Shown here in pieces: positions 17,290 to 25,658 of a stretch of 64,000 nucleotides of DNA. Below the pieces are notes generated by a model. That model made no database searches, was not told the origin of the DNA, and saw nothing but the letters and a program-made list of their open reading frames with translations. The position numbers were made by a program, and so were the translations under genes. The stretch covers positions 62,001 to 126,000 of the forward strand of contig PMTM01000004.1 in NCBI GenBank assembly GCA_003167365.1, read 5' to 3'. Within the stretch, counting starts at the first letter, position 1. Each line of letters opens with the position of its first letter. Source of the DNA: Spartobacteria bacterium. GTDB taxonomy: Bacteria > Verrucomicrobiota > Verrucomicrobiia > Chthoniobacterales > UBA10450.

Positions 17290-20200
17290 TTAGAAGCCGA
17301 TGCGAAATCCGCCGCTGACGGCATTGTTGTCATAATTGTTCCGACCGAGGACGCCGTCGTAATAAACGTAAGTGGAGAGGCGGTTGTTCCACTGCATGCT
17401 CATGCCCGTACCGACGAGCGCGGCGTCCCGACCGATGTCGGGTCCGCGGACGCGAAAGACACCACCCGCGCCGGAAGCAAGCTGTGAATCAACCTGGTAA
17501 GCCTGATCGCAGTATTCGTGTTGGTAGGCCGCGCGGACTTCCGGACGGAAGATGAAGTGACCCGCTTTGATGTCGTAGGAAGCGTGCAGTCCAGTCGTAG
17601 CTCGAAACGAGTTCTCGTCTTGATCCTGAATTATCAACGGGGCAAGCGAACCGGTTTCGGTGAACTGATCGATGCTGACATTAGTGAACTGCACGGTTGA
17701 CCAAGTCCCGATGTTGAAGCAACCGAAGGTCCAATCCGAACCGTAGGAGATCATGGCGTTGAACTCATTGCCGTTTGTGCTGCCACGGACCGGTTCATCC
17801 TGCAATCCGGTGCGGCGCGTGTCGTAACTGTTGAAGCCGCCGCCCACTGCGCCATCGACATAGAATTTGCTGCCGAAAAGTCCTTTGCCAAAAACGGTGG
17901 CGTACGCTCCGACCTTCCCGCCATCGACATCCACTCGGCCGTCATCGACTAGATCGGCGGTGCTCCTCGAATAACCGGCATCGATGCCGATGGCGAAGTT
18001 GTTACAGAGCCGGTAATCGGCGCCCACGGTGACGTCACCCGTAGTGATGTCGTAGCCGGGAGCATTGGAATCGTCGTTACCCACGTTGACGAAATCGCCC
18101 GTGCCGGTGACGAACACGCCCCAACGGTTGTCGGGTGCGGGAGTATAGACATCGCGCGTGCTTTTGTCGGGGAGTGATCCTTTGCCGTCGGAGTCCTTGG
18201 TATAATCTTTCCCGCTCACTTGCGGCACGAAACCATCGGCACAAAAACCGTTGGAGCCGGCGCGGATATCATCCATGCGCCGCTGCAAGTTATCGTTCTG
18301 CACGACGGCCTGCGAGAACCCAATCTCATATATAGATGCGAGTTCTTCCGGCGCGATCAGATCGTAATCGTGCGGCAGACTGCCGAGCGGTTCCACTCCC
18401 AGAAAATTAATCAAAGCCGCCATGGCTGGGTCGTTCACAACATTATCCAATTCGTGAGCGACAGATTTCTGGTTAGGCGTTAACCCGGTCAAACCGGAGA
18501 AGGAACTTAACTGGAACAGGATGTAAACATCGAGAGCCTCGTCATAATGAACGGTCGGTTGCAGCATCCCGAAAGTGCTAATGACAGTATCAAAGGCGCC
18601 GGTATGTCCGGCCCCATCGGCAATGATGTTGACCCGGTCGCCGTTCGCGGGATTGAAGTTATTAATGCGAACAAGGGACAGAGTGCCAGCGAGCGACGCA
18701 CTTCCAGTGACACTCAAGAAGTCGCTCTCCGAACCGGAATCGGTCCCGCCAATCTGGAGCCGTAACGTTCCTCCGCTATTTTGAGTATAGTTGCCGCCGA
18801 CGGCAATCGGGCGCGGGCCGTTGAAAGTTTGCAACGTGCCGCCGTTGACGATTACATCACCGGTTCCCATTCCATTCAGGCTGCCGATGGCAAGTACGCC
18901 GCCGTTGATGGTGGTGCCGCCGTTATAGGTGTTGTCGTTCTCCAGGATCAGCGTGCCGGGGCCGGCCTTGACTATTTTGCCGTTGTCGCCTTCATCGTTG
19001 ATCAGGCCGGAGAAATCGCCGGCGCCGATGGTGAGAGTGCCGCCCGGGCCGCCGCCGCCGTCATCCAACAACACTTCGCCACTTCCGAACAGCGAACCAA
19101 TCGTTTCGTTATGTCCCGACAAAATTATTGTGGCCGTGCTCTCGATGGTCACGGTGGAAGTGTCGGCAATCTGTTCGTCGGCTTCGAGATATACAGCGCC
19201 ATTGGGGTTGATCAACAAGTCGCCCTGAATGGCGCCATTCGTGACCGACTTGTTAAGGACGAGAGTTACTCCGTTCACCGTGGTCAGGCCAGTATAAGTG
19301 TTTGCCGTTGCGCCCGTGTAAGTGAACCTGCCAAAGGGCTGCGTGGAATCCAGAATAACGCCGCCGTCGCTGATCGCTCCCGCGAAGGTAGTGGCGCCAG
19401 TGGCTGTTATGTTCGTGATTGTTCGCGTGGCGCCATCCAAATCCACGTCGCCATTGAGAATCAGTCCGTGAGTACCGGTGGTAGGAGGCGCGATCGAGAA
19501 ATCGACCTGCACCTCGATGGCGTTAGGAATGTATTCCCCGTCCACGTGCGAGCCGAGGACGACACCGTCGTTCAATACATTAATTAAGCCGGTACCGAGC
19601 GCCTGATTAGTCGGGCCCGCCGGACTCACATCCGCGTACAGACTTCCTCCTGACAGAATGGTGCTGCCGCTGTAGGTATTATTATTCGTTAACACCAGCG
19701 TGCCCTGCCCGGCCTTTTGCAAATTGCCCGGGCCATCGATTAAGCCGGTCAGGTTCAAGGTTGCTAGAGAATCGACCACGATATTCCCGATGCTCTCGGG
19801 CAGATGGACCGGACGCGCTGAGGTAAATGATCCGGTCACCTCCACGGTCCCATTATCCTGGATCGAGAGCGGCGCGGTGGGCGCACCAAGATTATTATCC
19901 GCGCTCACTACGACGGTCACGCTGTTGAGATTGGCCGAGCCGATCGAAAGGCCGCCCGTTAGACTACTGTTATTCCCGGTCAGGGTCAGGACCCCCTCGC
20001 CTCCTTGTGTCGTATCGGTATCGATGACGCTCAATACTCCCGCTCCTGAAATGGCGCCGTTCAGGGTGGACATATGTGTGAACAGGTCGATCGTCCCACC
20101 CGTGGCATCCAACGTGAACGTGCGCGCCGCGTCGAAAGTAATATCGGCTAGCGTTCGCAAAGTCGCATTATTACTGAAACTAACGCCGCCCGTCGTCGCG

Positions 20201-20790
20201 CCCAGGTTGTTGTCATTAGAAATGGCCAAAACGCCGCCGCTGATGGTTGTTCCACCAGAATAAGTGTTCGTCCCGGAAAGCGTTAACATTCCCGGGCCAG
20301 TTTTCGTCAGGCTAAACCCGCCGGTGATCTGACCGGCTATCTGGAAAGTACTATCCGCCAATGACGTATTGATAGTGGCATTGGCCAGTAAGTTGAGCGT
20401 CAGATTTCCGTTGAAATCGTCGAACACATTATGCGTCTCGACGTAAATAGTGGCGACGCCGTCCAGCTGTAACGTGCCGAAGGAAAATGTGTAGCCGTCT
20501 CCACTATCGCCGTTAAGGTGCAACGTATTAACCGTGAAGGTGCCGGCATCTAGATTGATTCCGAAAGTAGGTGGACCGATGGCATTGAACGTGGCCGTGT
20601 CCCCAGCTCCATCTGGATGACCGAAGGGATCCCATAAGTTATCGTTATCCCAAAGTCCGCTGCCGGCAGTCCATAGGTAATCGGTGGCTACCGCTTGCTT
20701 TTGAACGGTTAACCAACTGATGGCGATGAAAGCCATTAGTGCACGGCGCAAGATTCGTTCTCCGATCGCTGGACGCTTTGTGATGTTCAT
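17290..20790 (-). CDS. PATR-type autotransporter with C-terminal beta-barrel
   Basis: The start at 20790 (MNITKRPAIGERILRR) gives 1,166 residues with a long signal peptide ending near AVAT. The passenger begins DYLWTAGSGLWDNDNLW. It has at least three autotransporter-associated beta-strand repeats recognisable by G-x-G-x-L-x-L-x-x-x-N-T-Y-x-G: GPGMLTLSGTNTYSGGTT, GQGTLVLTNNNTYSGST and GPGTLILENDNTYNGGTT. Residues from about 880 to the end form an autotransporter beta domain (RWGVFVTGTGDF, DVTVGADYRL, FRPEVRAAYQHEY) closing with the aromatic residue of GGFRIGF, the outer-membrane insertion signal. It is probably displayed on the cell surface. No proteolytic motif is evident. Confidence 0.9.
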   Translation of the reverse strand: MNITKRPAIGERILRRALMAFIAISWLTVQKQAVATDYLWTAGSGLWDNDNLWDPFGHPDGAGDTATFNAIGPPTFGINLDAGTFTVNTLHLNGDSGDGYTFSFGTLQLDGVATIYVETHNVFDDFNGNLTLNLLANATINTSLADSTFQIAGQITGGFSLTKTGPGMLTLSGTNTYSGGTTISGGVLAISNDNNLGATTGGVSFSNNATLRTLADITFDAARTFTLDATGGTIDLFTHMSTLNGAISGAGVLSVIDTDTTQGGEGVLTLTGNNSSLTGGLSIGSANLNSVTVVVSADNNLGAPTAPLSIQDNGTVEVTGSFTSARPVHLPESIGNIVVDSLATLNLTGLIDGPGNLQKAGQGTLVLTNNNTYSGSTILSGGSLYADVSPAGPTNQALGTGLINVLNDGVVLGSHVDGEYIPNAIEVQVDFSIAPPTTGTHGLILNGDVDLDGATRTITNITATGATTFAGAISDGGVILDSTQPFGRFTYTGATANTYTGLTTVNGVTLVLNKSVTNGAIQGDLLINPNGAVYLEADEQIADTSTVTIESTATIILSGHNETIGSLFGSGEVLLDDGGGGPGGTLTIGAGDFSGLINDEGDNGKIVKAGPGTLILENDNTYNGGTTINGGVLAIGSLNGMGTGDVIVNGGTLQTFNGPRPIAVGGNYTQNSGGTLRLQIGGTDSGSESDFLSVTGSASLAGTLSLVRINNFNPANGDRVNIIADGAGHTGAFDTVISTFGMLQPTVHYDEALDVYILFQLSSFSGLTGLTPNQKSVAHELDNVVNDPAMAALINFLGVEPLGSLPHDYDLIAPEELASIYEIGFSQAVVQNDNLQRRMDDIRAGSNGFCADGFVPQVSGKDYTKDSDGKGSLPDKSTRDVYTPAPDNRWGVFVTGTGDFVNVGNDDSNAPGYDITTGDVTVGADYRLCNNFAIGIDAGYSRSTADLVDDGRVDVDGGKVGAYATVFGKGLFGSKFYVDGAVGGGFNSYDTRRTGLQDEPVRGSTNGNEFNAMISYGSDWTFGCFNIGTWSTVQFTNVSIDQFTETGSLAPLIIQDQDENSFRATTGLHASYDIKAGHFIFRPEVRAAYQHEYCDQAYQVDSQLASGAGGVFRVRGPDIGRDAALVGTGMSMQWNNRLSTYVYYDGVLGRNNYDNNAVSGGFRIGF

Positions 20791-20867
20791 AGGGACTTGA
20801 CCGCTAACTTTGTCAGCCGGTGTTATTATCATGCTGATTCACGTACGGCCAGCGCTAATCGTTGGCT

Positions 20868-21623
20868 TCAGCCCATGTAAAAGCCACCGTTTACGTTGAG
20901 CACGTGACCGGTGATGTAGGAAGCCATCGCTGAAGCGAGAAAGAGCGCAGCATTCACAATCTCTTGCACGTCGCCGAGACGGCCGAGAGGAATTTGCTTC
21001 TTAAAATTTTCCGTCACTTCGTCGGGCATGCCTTTGCTCATCCCGACGTCGATGAAGCCGGGAGCAATGGCGTTGACGGTGATGTTCTGTCGGGCGAACT
21101 CGCGTGCGGAAACCTTCGTGAGCGCGATGATTGCGGCTTTGCTCGACGAATAATTCGCCTGGCCGAACAATCCCATCTCTCCGCTGACTGAGGACAAGTT
21201 CACCACGCGTCCGCCATTACGCAGAATCGCGGCGGCTTTCTGCGTGACGTTGAATGTCCCAGTCAGATTCACGCGCACGACGCTCTCGAATTCTTCCATC
21301 GACATTTTCTTGATCGTGCGGTCACGAATAATTCCGGAGTTGTTTACCAGAATGTCGAGACCACCATGTCGATCTTGTATTTGTTTCATCATCGCCTCGA
21401 CCTGCTCCGGTTTGGTCACGTCGCACTCGATCACGAGCGGATCTTTCAACTCGTTCGCCACCGTTTCGGCATCGGTTTTGTTTTGACCGGCTGGATCGGC
21501 AATGTAATTCACCACGCAATTCGCCCCGCGTTGGCCGAAGGCCTTGATCATCTCCGCGCCAATCCCGCGCGAGCTGCCGGTGACGAGCACGACTTTGTCA
21601 GTGAAATTGAGTGGATCATCCAT
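20868..21623 (-). CDS. Short-chain dehydrogenase/reductase, FabG-like
   Basis: The 251-residue SDR has the NADP-binding VTGSSRGIGAEM near residue 15, the NNSG motif, catalytic Ser in NLSSVSGEMG, YSSSKAA with Tyr and Lys, and the C-terminal LNVNGGFYMG. This is closest to 3-oxoacyl-ACP or 3-oxoacyl-CoA reductases. Placed before the acyl-CoA mutase genes, it may reduce 3-oxoacyl-CoA in short-chain acid or polyhydroxyalkanoate metabolism rather than serve in fatty-acid synthesis. Confidence 0.87.
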   Translation of the reverse strand: MDDPLNFTDKVVLVTGSSRGIGAEMIKAFGQRGANCVVNYIADPAGQNKTDAETVANELKDPLVIECDVTKPEQVEAMMKQIQDRHGGLDILVNNSGIIRDRTIKKMSMEEFESVVRVNLTGTFNVTQKAAAILRNGGRVVNLSSVSGEMGLFGQANYSSSKAAIIALTKVSAREFARQNITVNAIAPGFIDVGMSKGMPDEVTENFKKQIPLGRLGDVQEIVNAALFLASAMASYITGHVLNVNGGFYMG

Positions 21624-21642
21624 AAATCAGGAAGGAGAACTT

Positions 21643-21776
21643 AATCAGGAAACCAGGAAAACAGGAAATAAGAATCGAAGATCATCGCCTTGTGCCGCAA
21701 ATCAGTATCCGTATAAATCCGCGTAATCCGCGGTTAGCAGAATCGCTTTGTCTTCTGTTTTTCTGGCTTCCTGATT
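21643..21776. repeat. Inverted-repeat intergenic element of AGGAAAC-type phrases
   Basis: The element begins aatcaggaaaccaggaaaac (21643-) and ends ttctggcttcctgatt (-21776). The two ends are near-complementary over about 24 bp and enclose the phrase ccgcgtaatccgcggtt. It separates divergent genes and could be a small non-autonomous element. No target-site duplication was established. Confidence 0.5.
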
Positions 21777-21801
21777 GTTTCTGTTCATTTTGTCATAAAA
21801 C

Positions 21802-23034
21802 ATGGCTTTACCAGTTCGCATCCTCACCGCCGTTCCGATCTGCGACGGGCATGATAGCGCCATCAACACGATCAATCTCGAGTTCATCCGGCATGGGATC
21901 GAGGTGGTTTATCTTGGCTATCATCGCTCGGTGGGCGACATCGTGCGCGCGGCCATTCAGGAAGATGTGTGCGCCATCGGGATTTCGAGTTACAACGGCG
22001 GGCACATTGAGTTTTTCGCCGACGTGGTGAAGCAATTGCGCAAGCGAGGCGCGGACGACATCAAGGTTTTCGGCGGCGGCGGCGGCACGATCACACTTGC
22101 CGATGCGATGGCGATGGAACGCAAAGGCGTGGAGAAAATTTTCTTTGCCGGGACTTCGCTCGATGAAATGGCGGACTATGTCCGCGAAAAGTATGGCAAG
22201 CCGCGCAAGAAGCGGTCGCGAGCGAAAACGCGCGATATCGAACTCGCGCGGAAGCTGACGCAGATTGAGGACCGCTTTGCGAAAAGCAAACGCCCAGCGT
22301 CCAAAGGAAAAATCCGCAATCCGAAATCCGCAGTCCGCAATTCAAGAGTGATCGGATTCACCGGACCGGGCGGCGCGGGGAAGACGACATTGATTGACGA
22401 GCTGGTGCTGCGGTTTCTTCGGCAGGAACCGAAAGCGCGTATCGCAATCTTGTCGCACGATCCGAGCGTCGTGGGCGAAGGCGCGTTGCTTGGCGACCGC
22501 GCCACGATGATCAACTCACAGGATGATCGCGTTTTCATGCGCAGCATGGCGACGCGCGGACAAACGGGCGGTCTCTCGCCGGCCACGGAAGGTTGTCTGC
22601 GCGAATTGATCCAAGGCGGTTTCGATTACGTGATCATCGAGACGGTGGGAACCGGACAGGAAGCGATGCCGTTCCAGAAAAATGGAATTGTCGATCTTAC
22701 CGTCTTGGTCATGAATCCGGATTACGGCGCTCGTTTGCAGTTGCAGAAGATCGTCATGCTCGATTTGGCCGACATCGTCGTAGTCAATAAGACCGATCAG
22801 GCGCGCGCACGCGCGGCGATCCTCGAAATCGAACGGCGCCTGGACCAAAACAAGCGTGCGCAGCAGTTGGTTGCGAGCGTGGCGAAACGTCATCGCGATC
22901 CTGGCGTGGATGAGTTGTTCGGTTTAATTTCCGGAAAGCAAAATGTAGAGGCGCTCGCTGCGGCGAGCGCCGGCCACGGAAAAAGGCGCTCGCCGCGGCG
23001 AGCACCTCTACAACGACGGAGGCGAAAAAGATGA
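21802..23034 (+). CDS. IcmF-like B12-binding domain fused to MeaB/ArgK-type G-protein chaperone
   Basis: The 410-residue protein matches the N-terminal half of fused isobutyryl-CoA mutase (IcmF). Residues 1-135 are the cobalamin-binding domain with DGHDSAINTINLEF, ISSYNGGHIEFF and KVFGGGGGTI. After a charged linker, residues 178-380 are a MeaB/ArgK GTPase: P-loop TGPGGAGKTT, ILSHDPS, ETVGTGQ and NKTD. The G-protein would gate B12 loading of the mutase encoded next, which starts inside this stop codon (ATGA, 23031). Two stretches look acquired: a run of aatccgc repeats in the linker (22311-22342), and a 27-bp-arm palindrome supplying the basic C-terminal tail (22945-23011). Confidence 0.87.
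   Translation: MALPVRILTAVPICDGHDSAINTINLEFIRHGIEVVYLGYHRSVGDIVRAAIQEDVCAIGISSYNGGHIEFFADVVKQLRKRGADDIKVFGGGGGTITLADAMAMERKGVEKIFFAGTSLDEMADYVREKYGKPRKKRSRAKTRDIELARKLTQIEDRFAKSKRPASKGKIRNPKSAVRNSRVIGFTGPGGAGKTTLIDELVLRFLRQEPKARIAILSHDPSVVGEGALLGDRATMINSQDDRVFMRSMATRGQTGGLSPATEGCLRELIQGGFDYVIIETVGTGQEAMPFQKNGIVDLTVLVMNPDYGARLQLQKIVMLDLADIVVVNKTDQARARAAILEIERRLDQNKRAQQLVASVAKRHRDPGVDELFGLISGKQNVEALAAASAGHGKRRSPRRAPLQRRRRKR
22311..22342. repeat. Short tandem aatccgc repeats inside a coding linker
   Basis: Four imperfect units of the type aatccgc, aatccgaaatccgc and agtccgcaatt run through the linker between the B12 and GTPase domains and are translated as KIRNPKSAVRN. Such phrases are usually intergenic filler, so this looks like an in-frame insertion tolerated in a flexible linker. 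Confidence 0.5.
22945..23011. repeat. REP/BIME-like palindrome within the end of a coding region
   Basis: Two 27-bp arms beginning gtagaggcgctcgctgcggc and ending gcggcgagcacctctac pair with two mismatches around a 13-bp spacer. Each arm also folds on itself. The element is translated as the tail NVEALAAASAGHGKRRSPRR and brings the stop codon onto the start of the mutase large-subunit gene. Confidence 0.75.
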
Positions 23035-24869
23035 GCAAACTCGGACAAGTTGTTGAGTCGGTTGAGAAATATAATCGGTTTGTCCTCGATCAGGTGAAGC
23101 GGGCGCGCACCGACGAAAAGTTCGGACGCGAATTGGTGGACCGCTGGAACGAAGTGAAAGCGAACACACCGATCATGCGTGCGCCGACCGGACTCGAACT
23201 GCCGCGGCTTGCGCTCCCTGAAGTGGATGAGCCGGGCGAGATCGCGCGCTATCTGTTTGGCGAAGGATTGCCCGGCCAGTTTCCGTTTCTAAACGGGGCT
23301 TATCGCGAAATGTATCTCGAACCGGAGCGCGAAATCGAAACGGGCAGCTTTGGAAAAAATGGTCATGGCAAGAATGGCCACGCGAAAAACGGGAAGATCG
23401 ACAAAAAGAAAATCGATAAACCGGCGCAGGCCGAGGAACCAACGCGATTGTTCTCCGGGTTGATGCTGGCGGAAGACACGAACGAGCGTTTTCATTTTCT
23501 CACCGCGCATCAGCGCACGCATCGACTCAGCACCGCGTTCGATGGCCCGACGCTTTACGGAATCGACAGCGACGCGGACGGCGTCTTCGGAAAAATTGGA
23601 GAAGGCGGAGTCGCGATCGACACCGTCGAAGACATGGTGCGGCTCTACGATGGATTCGATCTTGGCTCGCCCGATTTTTCCGCGTCGATGACGATCAGCG
23701 GCCCGGCGCCGATCATCATGGCGATGTACATCGCGGCCGCGAAACGCCGGTTCGGCGCGAAAGTGGTTCCGAAACTGCGCGGCACAGTCCAGGCCGACAT
23801 CTTTAAGGAAGTTCAGGCACAGAACGAAACGATTTTCCCGACTGAAGCGTCGCTCCGTTTTCTCACCGACATGGTGGAGTACACGACGCGCGAGATGCCG
23901 CGCTGGTATCCGATTTCGATCAGCGGCTATCATATCGGCGAAGCGGGTTCGACCCCGGTCCAGCAAGCTGCTTACACGCTCTCGAATGGTTTTGCTTACG
24001 CGGAGATGTTTGTCGCGCGCGGCATGTCGGTCGATCAATTCGGTCCGCGCCTCTCCTTCTTTCTCGATTGCGGACTCGACGTCGAATACATCGCGCTCGC
24101 GCGCGTTTCGCGTCGGATCTGGGCGATCGGAATGCGCGACGCGTTTGGCGCCGGGCCGCGCGGGCAAATGTTTAAATTGCACACGCAAACCAGCGGTCGC
24201 TCGCTCGTTGCGGCCGAATTCAAAAACAATCTCACCCGGACTGCGGCGGAATTGATGCTGGCCTACATGAACGCCACGAATTCGTCCCATTCCAACAGCG
24301 CGGATGAGCCGTTCACAACGCCGACGGAAGAATGGATTCGTCTGGCCGCGCACGGGCAGGCGATCCTGCTCGAGGAGTCCGGCATTTTCAAACACACCAT
24401 GAACATGTTGAGTGGCTCGCCCGGAATGAAAGCGGTCGAGCGCGCGGTTGAAGCAGCGATCCTGGAGGAATTTCGCGAGATCGAGCGGATGGGCGGAGTG
24501 CTCGCTGCGGTCGAGAATCGTTATCAGCGCAGCCAAATCCAGAGCGCCGCGCACCGTTACGAGCAGCAAATTTACGACGGCACTCGTCCGATCATTGCGC
24601 TGAATAAATATTGCAACCAAGACGACGCGCCCGAAGTGAAACTCTCGCGCACGCCGCGCTCAAAGCAGCAGCTTCAAATCGATCGGCTTACGAAATTCAA
24701 AAAGAAAAACGCGGAGAAAGCGAAACGCGCCCTGGCCAAGCTCGCCGACGTAGTCGAGCGCGGTGACAACTGCTTCCCCTCGTTGCTCGAAGCGGTCGAA
24801 GTTTGCTCCCTCGGTCAGATCACCGACCGGCTGCAAGAAGTCGTCGGACGTTTTCGGCCGATGGTGTAG
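23031..24869 (+). CDS. IcmF/methylmalonyl-CoA mutase-type large subunit
   Basis: The 612-residue protein is the substrate-binding TIM-barrel chain of a B12 acyl-CoA mutase, closest to the C-terminal half of IcmF: LPGQFPFLNGAY, RLSTAFDGPTLYG, TISGPAPIIMAMYIAA, RGTVQADIFKE and YHIGEAGSTPVQQ. An insert at about 108-137 is low complexity (repeated KNGHGKNGHAKNGK), apparently a linker expansion. It would interconvert branched and linear acyl-CoAs such as isobutyryl/butyryl-CoA or methylmalonyl/succinyl-CoA; which one is not decidable by eye. The 4-bp overlap with the B12/G-protein gene implies one complex made from two chains. Confidence 0.85.
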   Translation: MSKLGQVVESVEKYNRFVLDQVKRARTDEKFGRELVDRWNEVKANTPIMRAPTGLELPRLALPEVDEPGEIARYLFGEGLPGQFPFLNGAYREMYLEPEREIETGSFGKNGHGKNGHAKNGKIDKKKIDKPAQAEEPTRLFSGLMLAEDTNERFHFLTAHQRTHRLSTAFDGPTLYGIDSDADGVFGKIGEGGVAIDTVEDMVRLYDGFDLGSPDFSASMTISGPAPIIMAMYIAAAKRRFGAKVVPKLRGTVQADIFKEVQAQNETIFPTEASLRFLTDMVEYTTREMPRWYPISISGYHIGEAGSTPVQQAAYTLSNGFAYAEMFVARGMSVDQFGPRLSFFLDCGLDVEYIALARVSRRIWAIGMRDAFGAGPRGQMFKLHTQTSGRSLVAAEFKNNLTRTAAELMLAYMNATNSSHSNSADEPFTTPTEEWIRLAAHGQAILLEESGIFKHTMNMLSGSPGMKAVERAVEAAILEEFREIERMGGVLAAVENRYQRSQIQSAAHRYEQQIYDGTRPIIALNKYCNQDDAPEVKLSRTPRSKQQLQIDRLTKFKKKNAEKAKRALAKLADVVERGDNCFPSLLEAVEVCSLGQITDRLQEVVGRFRPMV

Positions 24870-24921
24870 GTAGGGACGCCGCGCTGCAGCGTCCGCAGTC
24901 ATCGCAGCGCGATGACCCTAC
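24870..24921. repeat. REP/BIME-like element after the mutase gene
   Basis: The element has the frame gtaggg...ccctac and contains two perfect hairpins. One is 24874-24894 (ggacgc/gcgtcc arms); the other is 24898-24916 (gtcatcgc/gcgatgac arms). It lies between convergent genes and could end transcription of both. Confidence 0.75.
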
Positions 24922-24924
24922 CAA

Positions 24925-25356
24925 TTATTTCTTCACGCGCTTGAGCCGCATGTTCTCGCCGTAGAAAGGCAAGCAGCGTGGTTCGGCCACATTTGTCATC
25001 TTCATCGAGACAATTATATCTTTTCCAGCGCGGCTGATCGTACCGGTGCCCGTGTTCGAGAAGCTGTCCTCAAACGTGAACTCCACTGTACCTTTCGGGG
25101 TGATTTTTCCGGTGCCGCTGCCATCGGGCGCCGCGCCATGGCCATCGGAATACGCGGCGTTAAACGACAACTGAATCACGTCTCCTTGCTTTTCCAGACT
25201 GACTTCGAAAACCCCTCCTCCGTGGACAGAAGTTTTGAACTCGCCCGTCCAATCTGTTGGATCGGCTGCAGCTACCGGCCACACAGTTGAAAGCGCGAGT
25301 ACCACCGCGAATGCCACTGCGCATTTTCTTCCAGGAATTAATCGTCGATTTTTCAT
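24925..25356 (-). CDS. Secreted hypothetical protein
   Basis: The 143-residue protein has an N-terminal signal peptide (CAVAFAVVLALSTVWPVAAA, cleavage near AAADP). The mature part is a small all-beta protein with repeated Gly-Thr strands (WTGEFKTSVHGGGVFEVSLEK, GSGTGKITPKGTVEFTFE). It has a single cysteine, in PRCLPFYG near the C-terminus. No family is recognised. It is convergent with the mutase gene, and a copy of the sequence around its 3' end recurs at 25536-25576. Confidence 0.7.
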   Translation of the reverse strand: MKNRRLIPGRKCAVAFAVVLALSTVWPVAAADPTDWTGEFKTSVHGGGVFEVSLEKQGDVIQLSFNAAYSDGHGAAPDGSGTGKITPKGTVEFTFEDSFSNTGTGTISRAGKDIIVSMKMTNVAEPRCLPFYGENMRLKRVKK

Positions 25357-25407
25357 TTCGTTTATTCGTTAACGCAACTGTGTGTGCTAATCTCGTCGAG
25401 AGCTTGG

Positions 25408-25576
25408 GGATTTTCGAGTGCGGAAAAAATTGTTTCCCGACGTTGATCGAGACGGTGGAGGTTTGCTCGTTAGATCAGACCACCGGCCGCTTGCAAGAAG
25501 TGGTCGGCCATTTCCGTCCGATGGTTTAGTCCGCGGTCATCGCAGCGCGATGACCCTACCAATTATTTCTTCACGT
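25408..25576 (+). pseudogene. Duplicated 3' fragment of the mutase gene and its downstream element
   Basis: About 40 codons read ...NCFPTLIETVEVCSLDQTTG... and end RLQEVVGHFRPMV then TAG, clearly matching the mutase C-terminus NCFPSLLEAVEVCSLGQITD...RLQEVVGRFRPMV. After the stop, the hairpin gtcatcgcagcgcgatgac and the sequence ccaattatttcttcacg also match those after the real gene, but the first REP hairpin is missing. The rest of the mutase gene is absent. This is a diverged partial duplication flanking the secreted-protein gene, probably not functional. Confidence 0.75.
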
Positions 25577-25658
25577 TCGAATTTGAAACGCGGTTTGCGC
25601 GACTGAGCGGGATTCGCATTGTGAGTAGCATGACCCGCGCGTTATTCTGCGCGCAGTG

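Noticed and set aside
18781-19587. Long open frame on the plus strand within the autotransporter gene
   Set aside because: It is antisense to the PATR repeats and its periodic sequence reflects the codons of the opposite strand; the minus-strand protein has clear domains and a signal peptide.
21624-21801. Cobalamin riboswitch before the B12 mutase genes
   Set aside because: The leader is filled by an inverted-repeat phrase element and no B12-box-like sequence was found.
23289-24620. 443-codon minus-strand frame opposite the mutase
   Set aside because: It is Arg/His-rich shadow coding against a well-conserved mutase gene, with no recognisable domain.
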